From contig NZ_CP019789.1 of the NCBI RefSeq assembly GCF_002022685.1, positions 124,001 to 188,000 of the forward strand: a stretch of 64,000 bases of DNA, read 5' to 3'. A model generated the notes under the pieces. The model saw only the letters and a program-made list of their open reading frames with translations. It was not told the DNA's origin and did no database searches. Shown piece by piece: positions 18,901 through 27,706 of the stretch. Positions within the stretch are counted from its first letter, which is position 1; each line of letters begins with the position of its first letter. The position numbers were made by a program, and so were the translations under genes. The DNA is from Bartonella schoenbuchensis R1. Its GTDB lineage: Bacteria > Pseudomonadota > Alphaproteobacteria > Rhizobiales > Rhizobiaceae.

Positions 18901-20919
18901 ATGTTTGGAAGACTTACGGATCCTACGGCTGGTGCTTTTCATGCACTTACACATGAGCCAATTGTTCTTCATACATGTATTGCAATTGCTGTGATTGGCT
19001 TGGTCGCTGTTGTTGCTTTAACAGCGCTTGGCTGGTGGGGAATTCTTTGGCGCAATTGGATTACAACAGTTGATCATAAGCGCATTGGTATTATGTATAT
19101 CGTTCTCGGGATTATCATGCTTGTACGTGGTTTTGCTGACGCGATTATGATGCGAACACATCAGGCTATGGCGCTTGGTAATGAAACAGCAGGTTATTTG
19201 CCTCCTGAGCATTTTGATCAGATTTTCTCGGCCCATGGTGTTATTATGATTTTCTTCATGGCGACACCAATTTTATTTGGTATTTTTAATTACCTTATAC
19301 CTCTTCAAATCGGTGCTCGTGATGTCGCGTTTCCGTTTGCAAATAATCTAGGATTTTGGATTACGGTTGCGGGAGCAATACTGCTGAATATATCTCTTGG
19401 AGTTGGCAATTTTGGTCGTGGTGGTTGGTTGATGTATCCACCTTTCTCAGAGTTACAAAGTAGTCCAGATACAGGTGTCGATTATTATTTGTGGTCCCTT
19501 CAGCTTTCTGGTATCGCGACAACGATGGGAGCAATAAATTTTGTTGCAACTATTATTAAAATGCGCGCTCCTGGGATGACATTGATGAAAATGCCCGTTT
19601 TTTGTTGGGGAGCTTTTGTTAGCAATATTCTTATTTTAGTTATTTATCCTGTTTTAGCTGTAGCGTTTGCGTTGTTAGCAGGTGACCGTTATTTGGGTAT
19701 GAATTTTTTCACCAATGCAGCTGGTGGCAATCCAATGGTCTGGATTAATTATGTTTGGATTTTTGGTCACCCTGAAGTTTATGTTTTAGTTATCCCCGCT
19801 TTTGGGATTATTTCTGAAATCGTACCCACTTTTTCTTCAAAACGCCTTTTTGGGTATAGCTCAATGGTTTGGGCGATTTTGGTTATTTTGATTCTTTCAC
19901 TTATTGTTTGGGGACACCATTTCTTTACAATGGGTGGTGGTGAAGCTGTTAATACTTTCTTTGGTGTTGCAACGATGATTATTGCAATTCCAACGGGTGT
20001 TAAGGTCTTTAATTGGCTGCTCACTATGTATAAGGGTCGGATTCGCTTTGAGCCTCCTATGCTTTGGTGTATGGGGATGATGTTTACATTTGTTGGTGGT
20101 GGCTTGACAGGTGTTTTGATGGCGATTGTGCCTGCTGATTGGCAATTTCATAATTCTCTATTTTTGGTGGGTCATTTTCACCATACAATTATTGGGGGTG
20201 TTGTCTTTGCTTATTTGGGTGGTCTGGCTTTTTGGTTTCCAAAAGTTTTTGGTGTTAAACCAAACCGCATGTTAGGTATTGCATCTTTCTGGTGTTGGTT
20301 TATTGGTTTTTACGTTGCTTTCTTCCCGGTTTATATACTTGGTTTAATGGGAGCTACGCGTCGTCTCCAACACTATATTGAACCTAGTTGGCAGCCAATG
20401 TTTATTATTGCTGCGGTGGGAGCTTTTATTATTCTTCTTGGTATCCTTTGTTTTGTGCTCCAAGTTGTTTTGGCGATTTGGTATGGCATTAAGCATAAGG
20501 GGCGCTTGCCAGTAACATCGAATGATCCTTGGGGTGATGCACGTACGCTTGAATGGTTGGCTTCTTCTCCTCCTCCTGCTTATAATTTTGCAATTATTCC
20601 AGAGGTGCAGGCTGAGGATGCTTATTGGGATATGAAGAAAAATGGTTATCAGCGCCCAACGAGTGGATTTACAAAAATCCATATGCCGTCAAATACATCA
20701 GCTGGAGTTATTGCAGGTTTATTCTCATTAATTGTAGGTTTTGCGCTTGTCTGGCATATTTGGTGGCTTGTTGCGATTGGGGTGATTGGCTTTATTGCAA
20801 CGATTGTTTGTCATTCATTAATGGGCGATCATCATGGTTATTATATTCCAGCTGAAGAAGTGCAGAAAACAGAAGACACCTTCACAGCTGTTCTTAAAGA
20901 ACAAGGAGTAAAAGCATGA
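18901..20919 (+). CDS. cyoB: Cytochrome bo-type quinol oxidase subunit I
   Basis: The 672-residue protein has about 15 membrane helices and is full length for CyoB. It carries the haem and CuB ligands of haem-copper oxidases: IFSAHGVIMIFFM (low-spin haem His), FGHPEVYVLVIPAFG (His-Tyr pair), WGHHFFTMG (CuB His-His) and VGHFHHTIIGG (high-spin and low-spin haem histidines). It reduces oxygen to water and pumps protons. The start ATG follows a GGGGTGAG ribosome-binding site. The stop overlaps the cyoC start (ATGA). Confidence 0.97.
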   Translation: MFGRLTDPTAGAFHALTHEPIVLHTCIAIAVIGLVAVVALTALGWWGILWRNWITTVDHKRIGIMYIVLGIIMLVRGFADAIMMRTHQAMALGNETAGYLPPEHFDQIFSAHGVIMIFFMATPILFGIFNYLIPLQIGARDVAFPFANNLGFWITVAGAILLNISLGVGNFGRGGWLMYPPFSELQSSPDTGVDYYLWSLQLSGIATTMGAINFVATIIKMRAPGMTLMKMPVFCWGAFVSNILILVIYPVLAVAFALLAGDRYLGMNFFTNAAGGNPMVWINYVWIFGHPEVYVLVIPAFGIISEIVPTFSSKRLFGYSSMVWAILVILILSLIVWGHHFFTMGGGEAVNTFFGVATMIIAIPTGVKVFNWLLTMYKGRIRFEPPMLWCMGMMFTFVGGGLTGVLMAIVPADWQFHNSLFLVGHFHHTIIGGVVFAYLGGLAFWFPKVFGVKPNRMLGIASFWCWFIGFYVAFFPVYILGLMGATRRLQHYIEPSWQPMFIIAAVGAFIILLGILCFVLQVVLAIWYGIKHKGRLPVTSNDPWGDARTLEWLASSPPPAYNFAIIPEVQAEDAYWDMKKNGYQRPTSGFTKIHMPSNTSAGVIAGLFSLIVGFALVWHIWWLVAIGVIGFIATIVCHSLMGDHHGYYIPAEEVQKTEDTFTAVLKEQGVKA

Positions 20920-21581
20920 GTGCGGTAACAATGAATAATGTTTGCGCGGATGAGCATCACCACGACAATAGTTCGGTAATGATATTTGGATTTTGGATTT
21001 ATATCCTTTCGGACTTGATCGTGTTTGCGACGCTTTTTTCAGGTTTTGCTGTATTTTCTGCTTCTTATGGCGGAGGTAAAGCAGGCAGTGAGTTTATTCA
21101 TTTAAACTTTGTGTTGGTTGAAACTGCTATTTTGTTATTATCATCAATTACCTACGGTTTTGTGATGGTACAAACCCACAAGGGTAATTTGGCTGGCGTA
21201 CGTTTATGGATGGCTATAACCTTTGTACTTGGGTCTTGCTTTATTGGGATGGAAATTTATGAATTTCGTGAACTTTTAAGTGAGGTGTATTATTATGATG
21301 CTGGTGCTTATGCTGGTGTTGATTTAACAACAGGTACGCAACTTTTTGGGCGAGAGGTTCTGTCTGCTTATTGGTCAGCATTTTTTGCTTTGGTTGGTAC
21401 GCACGGTCTCCATGTAAGTGTTGGTCTACTTTGGATGATTGTGATGTTTTTTCACCTATGTCGTAGTGGTTTGGATCAGAATAACAAAACACGTTTAACA
21501 TGCCTTTCAATTTTCTGGCATTTGCTTGATATTGTTTGGGTTGGTGTTTTTACTATGGTTTACTTGTTAGGAGCACTGTAA
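20916..21581 (+). CDS. cyoC: Cytochrome bo-type quinol oxidase subunit III
   Basis: The 221-residue protein has five predicted membrane helices and the CyoC features FGFWIYILSDLIVFATLFSGFAVF, LVGTHGLHVSVGLLWM and a C-terminal WHLLDIVWVGVFTMVYL. A His-rich N-terminal segment (DEHHHD) is common in this family. It stabilises subunit I. It overlaps cyoB by four bases and cyoD by one base (TAATG), so translational coupling is likely. Confidence 0.95.
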   Translation: MSAVTMNNVCADEHHHDNSSVMIFGFWIYILSDLIVFATLFSGFAVFSASYGGGKAGSEFIHLNFVLVETAILLLSSITYGFVMVQTHKGNLAGVRLWMAITFVLGSCFIGMEIYEFRELLSEVYYYDAGAYAGVDLTTGTQLFGREVLSAYWSAFFALVGTHGLHVSVGLLWMIVMFFHLCRSGLDQNNKTRLTCLSIFWHLLDIVWVGVFTMVYLLGAL

Positions 21582-22158
21582 TGAGCATGCATGACAAAGC
21601 ACATAATCCAAGTACTATCTCTTATTTGGTTGGTTTTATTCTAGCTGTTTTTTTACTTTAGGTTCTTTTATTCCTGTAATGTATGGGATGTTGGACAGTT
21701 GGGCGGTTAGTACGAAAGTTATTTATCTCATTGGTATGGCACTGATCCAGATTGTCGTACAGATTGTTTTCTTTTTGCACTTGAATTCTGGTCCAGATGC
21801 TAAGTGGAATTGGATAACCCTATGGTTTGCAGCTATGTGCGTTTTCATTATTATTGGGGGAACGTGGTGGGCTATTTCTCATTTGAATTATAATATGATG
21901 GGTGGTTCAGGACGCATTATTGTGCCAGAAGTATTAGAAATGAATGTAACTGAGCCGGAAGAGCCTGCATCAAGTATGCAAGAGCAGGAGGAACAAACAT
22001 CAATACAGGAGCCGGAAAAACCAGTGCAAGGTATGCAGGAACCGGCGTCGAGTGTGCAACAGCAAGAGGAATTAGCACCAGGTGTGCAAGAACCGGCATC
22101 AAATGTACAAACGCCGGAAGAACCAGCGTTGAAAGATTCATCATCTTTTAATGACTAG
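21581..22158 (+). CDS. cyoD: Cytochrome bo-type quinol oxidase subunit IV with a repetitive tail, frameshifted
   Basis: The ATG at 21581 overlaps the cyoC stop. The first frame gives MSMHDKAHNPSTISYLVGFILAVF and stops at a TAG after a run of seven T (21648-21654). One more T continues as TLGSFIPVMYGMLDSW and the normal three-helix CyoD body (QIVVQIVFFLHLN, WNWITLWFAAMCVFIIIGGTWW, ISHLNYNMM). The rebuilt protein has 192 residues, about 70 more than usual. The extra part is an acidic tail of degenerate repeats (EPEEPASSMQ, EPEKPVQGMQ, EPASSVQQQ, EPASNVQTP). CyoD helps assemble CuB in subunit I. The frame break is probably a base-calling error; the tail is read in one clean frame. Confidence 0.87.
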
Positions 22159-22180
22159 AATGCTTGCATTTTAAAAGAGA

Positions 22181-22217
22181 AAGAGAATGATTCTATAGTA
22201 AAAGGAATCATTCTCTT
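22181..22217 (+). terminator. Hairpin after cyoD
   Basis: A perfect 13-base stem (AAGAGAATGATTC with GAATCATTCTCTT) closes an 11-base loop 22 bases past the cyoD stop. No strong T run follows, so it may act as a 3' stabiliser as much as a terminator. It could also serve the convergent fabI transcript. Confidence 0.65.
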
Positions 22218-22303
22218 AAATAATTTATAGACTTAAATATTTTTGCAGGAATTTGTAGGAATTATTGAATAAGTGTTTCTACTTTTTTCTAATGTCTAAA
22301 CCA

Positions 22304-23122
22304 TTATTCTCCTTGAGTTTCTTCACTTTGTTTTAGTTCTTCAAGTGTTGGCATAGACATAATGTTGTATCCTGAATCAACATAGTGGATTTCTCCCGTA
22401 ACGCCTGATGATAAATCAGAAAGCAAATAAAGAGCAGATTTCCCAATCTCATTAATGTTTACAGTGCGGCGGAGTGGTGCATTACGACGTTGATATGAAA
22501 AGATTGCTCTTGCAGCTGCAATGCCATTGCCAGCTAAGGTTCTAACAGGACCAGCTGAAATTGCGTTGACACGGATATTTTGAGGACCAAAATCTGCAGC
22601 TAAATAACGCACCATAGCTTCTAAGGCTGCTTTAGCAACGCCCATGATATTGTAGTTAGGAACAACTTGCTGTGAAGCTCCATAAGTGAGTGTTAAAAGT
22701 GTTCCACCATTGGGCATGAGCTTACCCGCGCGTTGAGCGATTTCTGTAAAAGAATAAGCTGAAATTACCATTGTGCGAGTAAAATTCTCGCGGGTTGTAA
22801 CATCGACATAACGCCCTTTTAATTGTGTTTTATCTGAATAGCCAATGGCATGGACAACAAAATCAATCGACCCCCATTCTTTTTTTAAATATTCAAAAAC
22901 TTGGTCGACATTTTCAATTTTTTCAACGTCACACTCAAGTAATAATTTGCAGCCAAGTTTTTTTGCAAGCGGTTGAACGCGTTTTCCAAAGGCATCTCCT
23001 TGATAAGTCAAGGCTAGTTCAGCTCCTTCTTCTGCTAATTGACATGCAATGCCCCAAGCAATTGAATGATCATTCGCAATCCCCATAATGAGGCCACGCT
23101 TGCCCTCCATCAAACCTTTCAT
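22304..23122 (-). CDS. fabI: Enoyl-ACP reductase (NADH), FabI
   Basis: This short-chain dehydrogenase-fold enzyme reduces enoyl-ACP, the last step of each fatty-acid elongation round. Visible motifs are GLIMGIANDHSIAWGIA (nucleotide binding), CDVEKIENVD, VHAIGYSDK and the catalytic YNIMGVAKAAL (Tyr-x6-Lys), followed by the substrate-loop segment AGPVRTLAGNGI. I use the internal ATG at 23122 (MKGLMEGKRGLIMGIAN), which matches the family start; the frame is open to 23158. The ISAGPVRTLA segment and catalytic residues are normal. It lies 50 bases after fabB. Confidence 0.95.
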   Translation of the reverse strand: MKGLMEGKRGLIMGIANDHSIAWGIACQLAEEGAELALTYQGDAFGKRVQPLAKKLGCKLLLECDVEKIENVDQVFEYLKKEWGSIDFVVHAIGYSDKTQLKGRYVDVTTRENFTRTMVISAYSFTEIAQRAGKLMPNGGTLLTLTYGASQQVVPNYNIMGVAKAALEAMVRYLAADFGPQNIRVNAISAGPVRTLAGNGIAAARAIFSYQRRNAPLRRTVNINEIGKSALYLLSDLSSGVTGEIHYVDSGYNIMSMPTLEELKQSEETQGE

Positions 23123-23172
23123 ATTATTTCTCCGTAAGATCGTGCCATTGTCAATCAATTAAGAATCATCAT

Positions 23173-24393
23173 TTACGTATAACGTTGGAAAACAAGCGTT
23201 GCATTGGTACCTCCAAAACCAAATGTATTTGATAATACAGTATTTAATTCTTGGTGATCACGGCGTTTACGGACAATCGGCATATCAGCAAAAGCGGGAT
23301 CAAGTTCTTCAATATGAGCACTCTCACAAATAAAATTATGATTCATCATTAACAATGTATAGATCGCTTCTTGAACACCTGCTGCACCTAAAGAATGACC
23401 CGTTAAAGATTTTGTAGCAGAAATTGGTGGGCATTGATCACCTGTCCCAAAGATCTGGCGGATTGCTTCTATTTCAGGGGGGTCACCAATGGGCGTTGCT
23501 GTTGCATGGGGATTGATGTAATCAATTTTATTTTTTACGGTTGCAAGTGCCATGCGCATGCATCTTTCTGCTCCTTCACCGGATGGAGCAACCATATCAT
23601 GCCCATCAGATGTAGCACCATAACCAACAATTTCACCATAGATTTTTGCGCCACGTGCTTTGGCTACTTCTAACTCTTCAAGAACCAAAACACCAGCACC
23701 ACCAGCAATAACAAATCCATCTCGATTGATATCATACGCACGTGAAGCTTTTTCTGGTGTGTCGTTATATTTACTAGACATAGCGCCCATGGCATCAAAT
23801 AAAACAGATAACGTCCAATCTAAATCTTCACAACCTCCTGCAAAGACACGATTCTGTTTGCCGTATTGTATCATCTCATAAGCATTGCCAATGCAATGAT
23901 TAGATGTAGCACAAGCTGAAGAGATCGAGTAGTTCACTCCTTTAATTTTAAAGAAAGTTGCAAGAGTTGCTGCTGCTGTGGAACTCATCGCTTTGGGTAC
24001 CACAAAAGGTCCAACGCGTTTAGGGCCTTTCTGACGTGTAATATCGGCAGCTTCAACGATTGAACGAGTAGAAGGTCCTCCAGAACCCATAATAATACCA
24101 GTGTGCTCATTTGATACTTCACTAGGCTCTAAACCTGCATCAGCTATTGCTTGATCCATAGCAATATGATTCCACGCTGTTCCATAACCATGAAAACGCA
24201 TGGCTCGTCGATCAACCAATTCTTCTATATTTACATTTGGTTTGGCATAAACTCTGCTACGAAAGCCTAATTCAGCATATTCGGGTGCATAAGAAATTCC
24301 GGATTTTGCTTCACGCAAACTCGTTAAAACAGTTTGAAGTCCGTTTCCAATTGAGGAGATAATTCCCATTCCGGTTACAACAACTCGACGCAT
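23173..24393 (-). CDS. fabB: Beta-ketoacyl-ACP synthase I
   Basis: The 406-residue thiolase-fold condensing enzyme has the active-site cysteine in [16 protein letters not shown] (about residue 163), the first catalytic His in [14 protein letters not shown], the Lys in [15 protein letters not shown] with the second catalytic His, and the glycine-rich [14 protein letters not shown] at the end. It is paired with fabA, as expected for FabB of the anaerobic unsaturated fatty-acid pathway, rather than FabF. A good ribosome-binding site (AGGAGG) precedes the ATG. It lies between fabA and fabI in one transcript. Confidence 0.95.
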   Translation of the reverse strand: MRRVVVTGMGIISSIGNGLQTVLTSLREAKSGISYAPEYAELGFRSRVYAKPNVNIEELVDRRAMRFHGYGTAWNHIAMDQAIADAGLEPSEVSNEHTGIIMGSGGPSTRSIVEAADITRQKGPKRVGPFVVPKAMSSTAAATLATFFKIKGVNYSISSACATSNHCIGNAYEMIQYGKQNRVFAGGCEDLDWTLSVLFDAMGAMSSKYNDTPEKASRAYDINRDGFVIAGGAGVLVLEELEVAKARGAKIYGEIVGYGATSDGHDMVAPSGEGAERCMRMALATVKNKIDYINPHATATPIGDPPEIEAIRQIFGTGDQCPPISATKSLTGHSLGAAGVQEAIYTLLMMNHNFICESAHIEELDPAFADMPIVRKRRDHQELNTVLSNTFGFGGTNATLVFQRYT

Positions 24394-24450
24394 TCATACC
24401 TCCTTAGTTCATATAGAGCACAACAAAATGTTTTTTCTGATGGAATAATG

Positions 24451-24960
24451 TTAGTCTTCTTTAAATAAAGCAACGCGTAAATCATTGGCTTTGTAAATGG
24501 CTTTTCCATCTGCCTTCACCCATCCATCTGCTATTCCTAAGACCAAATTCCCACGTCGAATACGTTTAAAATTGATTTCATATTCAAGCAGTTGAGTTTG
24601 TGGAGTAACCATGCCTGATAATTTTGTTTCTCCTGTCGATATAGCACGCCCTTTTCCTGGTTCACCTAACCAACCAAGAAAAAAACCTGTTAATTGCCAT
24701 AGTCCATCTAAGCCGAGACATCCTGGCATGACAGGGTCACCGATAAAATGACAATCGAAAAACCATAGATCTGGAGTGATGTCAAACTCCGCACGGACTA
24801 TCCCTTTATTATATTCACCACCAGTTTCACTAATTTGGGTGATTCGGTGAATCATTAACATTGGTGGTGCAGGTAATTGCGCATTACCTTTACCAAACAT
24901 TTCACCGCGAGCACAGCTTAGGAGCTCTTCATAAGTGTAGCGAGACTTTTGTTCAGCCAT
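24451..24960 (-). CDS. fabA: Beta-hydroxydecanoyl-ACP dehydratase/isomerase
   Basis: This hot-dog fold enzyme makes the cis-3-decenoyl-ACP branch point for unsaturated fatty acids. The catalytic His is in [20 protein letters not shown], and the Asp is in GLDGLWQL, as in E. coli FabA. The [15 protein letters not shown] and [15 protein letters not shown] segments are also typical. I use the ATG at 24960 ([14 protein letters not shown]), which matches the rhizobial start; the frame is open to 24990. It is the first gene of fabA-fabB-fabI and faces irr across about 280 bases. Confidence 0.95.
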   Translation of the reverse strand: MAEQKSRYTYEELLSCARGEMFGKGNAQLPAPPMLMIHRITQISETGGEYNKGIVRAEFDITPDLWFFDCHFIGDPVMPGCLGLDGLWQLTGFFLGWLGEPGKGRAISTGETKLSGMVTPQTQLLEYEINFKRIRRGNLVLGIADGWVKADGKAIYKANDLRVALFKED

Positions 24961-25237
24961 TGTTACTCCATTTATCTCCGTGTATTTCATTGTGCTTTTT
25001 CAACTTATTTTTAAAGCAAATTTGAGGGAGAAGGAAATAATTTTATATGATTAAAGACCTTTTTTATATATTTTTATTATGAAAGGCTATTTTTGATAAA
25101 ATCAAGAATTTATATTTTATCTTCCTCATTTTCTTGAATGTCAACCTTACTTGAATATAAATGTAATGCAGTTTATATTGCGTCAATAAGCATAAACGAT
25201 TTAGGATTTATGAAGAAAAATAGTTCGTGAGAGAGTT

Positions 25238-25663
25238 GTGAATTATTATTCCTTACCTGAATTAGAAAAGCATTTACGTCAAAATGGTTTGCGACCAACG
25301 CGCCAACGATTAGAGCTCGCCAAAATGATTTTTTCTCAAGGCAATCGCCATATTGCGGCTGAAGAGCTTTATGAAGAGGCGGTTAAATCAAATGTTCCTA
25401 TATCTTTAGCGACGGTTTATAATACACTTCATCAATTTACGGAAGCTGGTTTATTACGAATTATTGCTGTAGAAGGTTCAAAAACTTGGTTTGATACGAA
25501 TACATCTGATCATTATCATTTCTATATTGAAGGTGAGAATCGTATTCTTGATATTCCTTGTAGTTTAAAAGGGTCTCCTATTATTGAAAATTTGCCTCAA
25601 CCACCAGAGGGGATGGAAATTTCGCATGTTGATTTAATCATTCGATTAAGACCCAAAACTTAG
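25238..25663 (+). CDS. irr: Irr, Fur-family iron/haem response regulator
   Basis: The 141-residue protein has a Fur-type winged helix (LRQNGLRPTRQRLELAKMIF, ISLATVYNTLHQFTEAGLL) and the Irr-type dimerisation domain with TSDHYHFYIEGENRILDI, the position of the HHH haem motif (here HYH). The location divergent from fabA is typical for rhizobial irr. In rhizobia, Irr accumulates when iron and haem are low and binds ICE palindromes, repressing iron-using genes. It starts with GTG at 25238; an upstream ATG at 25210 is out of frame. The N-terminal haem-regulatory Cys-Pro of the Bradyrhizobium protein is not seen. Confidence 0.9.
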   Translation: MNYYSLPELEKHLRQNGLRPTRQRLELAKMIFSQGNRHIAAEELYEEAVKSNVPISLATVYNTLHQFTEAGLLRIIAVEGSKTWFDTNTSDHYHFYIEGENRILDIPCSLKGSPIIENLPQPPEGMEISHVDLIIRLRPKT

Positions 25664-25723
25664 TTGATATTAGAAATTAAACAGTTTGATACATGAAAAT
25701 TAAGTGCAGAAGCTGGAAAATCA

Positions 25724-26281
25724 TTAATTTTTGATTTTTTCACCAGGATAAATTCCCCATAATTGGGTTTGATGAAGCCATCCGCGAATGTTGCGAATAT
25801 CTAGTTCACACCAATGCCCGTCACATTGACGAATATTCCCGATAATATTGGGTTCTACTTCTGCTAAAAGTTTTGCATTATCTGTTGGGGTTTGGCGTAC
25901 CATAAGTCTTTTTGTTTTATCTTTTTGCCACGGAATAGTTATAGCAGTTCGTTTTCCCGATAAAAGCGATTGATAGACCCATCCTTCGTCTCCTTCAGCG
26001 TCACGAATTTTGCGCCATTGATCATATTCTTGAATAATTTCAATAGGCAAGCCCTGCTTTTGATAGGTATAGATAATAGGATAATTACTTCCCGGTCCCA
26101 CGCGTACATTAACACGTGCAGGCTTGATCGAAGCAAATCGTGGAAGTGGTAAACCACTTGGACCCAAATTTTGATTGGATGCTTGTGCATGCGAAAGAAC
26201 AAGAGAACTAAATAAAAATTCTCCTGTTATTAATACACATGATAGGAATGTTGAAAATCGAAACCAGATGGAATTTTTCAC
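25724..26281 (-). CDS. Exported SH3-domain protein
   Basis: The 185-residue protein has a signal peptide (about residues 1-35, hydrophobic FSTFLSCVLITGEFLFSSLVLSHAQA). Two bacterial SH3-like segments follow: PARVNVRVGPGSNYPIIYTYQKQGLPIEIIQEYDQWRKIRDAEGDEGWVYQSLLSG and a second, weaker one ending in CDGHWCELDIRNIRGWLHQTQLWG. Such proteins are secreted or periplasmic and may bind peptidoglycan; the exact role is unknown. Related proteins occur widely in rhizobia and Brucella. Its start is 577 bases from the irr stop region, and it is transcribed toward irr. Confidence 0.85.
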   Translation of the reverse strand: MKNSIWFRFSTFLSCVLITGEFLFSSLVLSHAQASNQNLGPSGLPLPRFASIKPARVNVRVGPGSNYPIIYTYQKQGLPIEIIQEYDQWRKIRDAEGDEGWVYQSLLSGKRTAITIPWQKDKTKRLMVRQTPTDNAKLLAEVEPNIIGNIRQCDGHWCELDIRNIRGWLHQTQLWGIYPGEKIKN

Positions 26282-26846
26282 TTTTCAACCTTTTTTTATT
26301 CTATGCTTTTTGTATTTTTGTAATTTAACATTTGGAAAATAGGTCCGAGACTTATTTAATATGGCATATGTTTAGTTAAAGAGGTTTAAATTAATTGAGC
26401 AATTATGATAAAATTTATGAACAATACTAAAACATTTGAAGATATAGATGTACTGTAAGTACAGATTCATCATAATATTACAGTAAATTTTCTTCTTTTA
26501 ATAAAGCAATGTATAGACGAACTTTTTGGCATTCATTTGATTAAATGATACAATTTATAATACACAATAATAAAAGTTATTTTTAATGCTTTGATGCTTA
26601 TGTGTAAGCTGTCTTATGGGGGAAATACGTAAAATTATAAACGGAAATGTTTTAGTTGAAGTACGTAAATGAAAAGCCTTATAACAGAGGGTAAACTTTA
26701 TATGTTTAAAAAAGTAAGTGTAGAATTCAGCTCTGCATTAATGAGTATATAAAATCAAATTATTGTTTTCCACATATGATAATAATAATTGCGTTGTTGT
26801 GTTTTTTTAAACTCTCTCTCATATGAGAGAACGTATATTATATTTT
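26282..26846. other. AT-rich spacer between the NlpC/P60 gene and the SH3-domain gene
   Basis: This stretch holds no gene-like frame. It must include the SH3-domain gene promoter and the end of the NlpC/P60 transcript. A 16-base perfect palindrome (TCTCTCATATGAGAGA) at 26815-26830 lies 16 bases past the NlpC/P60 stop. Confidence 0.5.
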
Positions 26847-27701
26847 CTAGATTGGTCGACGTTTTGCTATGAGATGCTGATTTTTCTTAGCAAAATATGC
26901 GATAGCTTCTTCTAATGGTTCGATCATAACATCCATAGATTTGCCATTTGCGTGAATGATATTTTGGTGATCGACCATAATAGCAACATGGCCTTTCCAA
27001 AAAATCAAATCACCCCGTTGAAGATTTTCATCGTCTGTCAATTGTTTTCCTATGGTTTTCTGTTGCATATCGGCATCTCGTAAAACCATTTGACCGGTCA
27101 TCATCATGGAAAGCTGGACCAGTCCCGAGCAATCAATACCAAAACCACTGACACCACCCCAAAGATAAGGTGTGCCGACAAGAGTTTGCGCAACTGTAAC
27201 GTAATCTTCATAGAGATATTCAATGGGCTTAAGGTGACAAGAAACAATAGCTTTTCCATTTTCAAGGATAGAATACATTGTATTTCGTGTCTCAATTTCA
27301 TCAACGACACTTACTTTGCTTCCCATGGATAAGGCACTTTCTATTGGTCCACGTAAGTCAGCTTGTAAATATTGAAAGGTGCGCGGTACTGCAACGATAT
27401 GAGTTTGTTTTATAGTTGGTGTACAAAGAATTTTTGTATCGATATAACCCACATAGTTGTCTTTGAGTGATTGCCCCCATGACATGATTTCTCCTTGTTC
27501 AAAGATTAAAAGCTCTTCTCCAAAAAGGCATTCAGTTTGCCTTTCGCTTTTTTGACTTTTATCCTTAAACAAACCGGCAACTGCTGTATTAACGCGTTTT
27601 TTTTCTCCTTGAATAGGGCGTTGAGCTGTCATTTCTTTTATAATGTGCTGATCTGCAAGATCATTTCTGAATGGATATAATCGTGGATCTTTATGTGTCA
27701 T
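26847..27701 (-). CDS. NlpC/P60-family cysteine peptidase
   Basis: The 284-residue protein has an N-terminal SH3-like region (about residues 75-160, with GEIMSWGQSLKDNYVGYI) and a C-terminal NlpC/P60 domain. The catalytic Cys191 lies in FGIDCSGLVQLS, His238 in WKGHVAIMVDH and the third residue near His250 in NIIHANG. The family cleaves gamma-D-Glu-diaminopimelate bonds in murein peptides. No signal peptide is visible, as in many rhizobial homologues, so it may recycle peptides in the cytosol. It follows the M17 aminopeptidase gene by 5 bases, so the two are cotranscribed and may both digest peptides. Confidence 0.9.
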   Translation of the reverse strand: MTHKDPRLYPFRNDLADQHIIKEMTAQRPIQGEKKRVNTAVAGLFKDKSQKSERQTECLFGEELLIFEQGEIMSWGQSLKDNYVGYIDTKILCTPTIKQTHIVAVPRTFQYLQADLRGPIESALSMGSKVSVVDEIETRNTMYSILENGKAIVSCHLKPIEYLYEDYVTVAQTLVGTPYLWGGVSGFGIDCSGLVQLSMMMTGQMVLRDADMQQKTIGKQLTDDENLQRGDLIFWKGHVAIMVDHQNIIHANGKSMDVMIEPLEEAIAYFAKKNQHLIAKRRPI

Positions 27702-27706
27702 CTATG

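Noticed and set aside
21917..22144. 75-codon hydrophobic open frame antisense to the cyoD tail
   Set aside because: It is a shadow of the Glu/Pro/Gln repeat read on the other strand.
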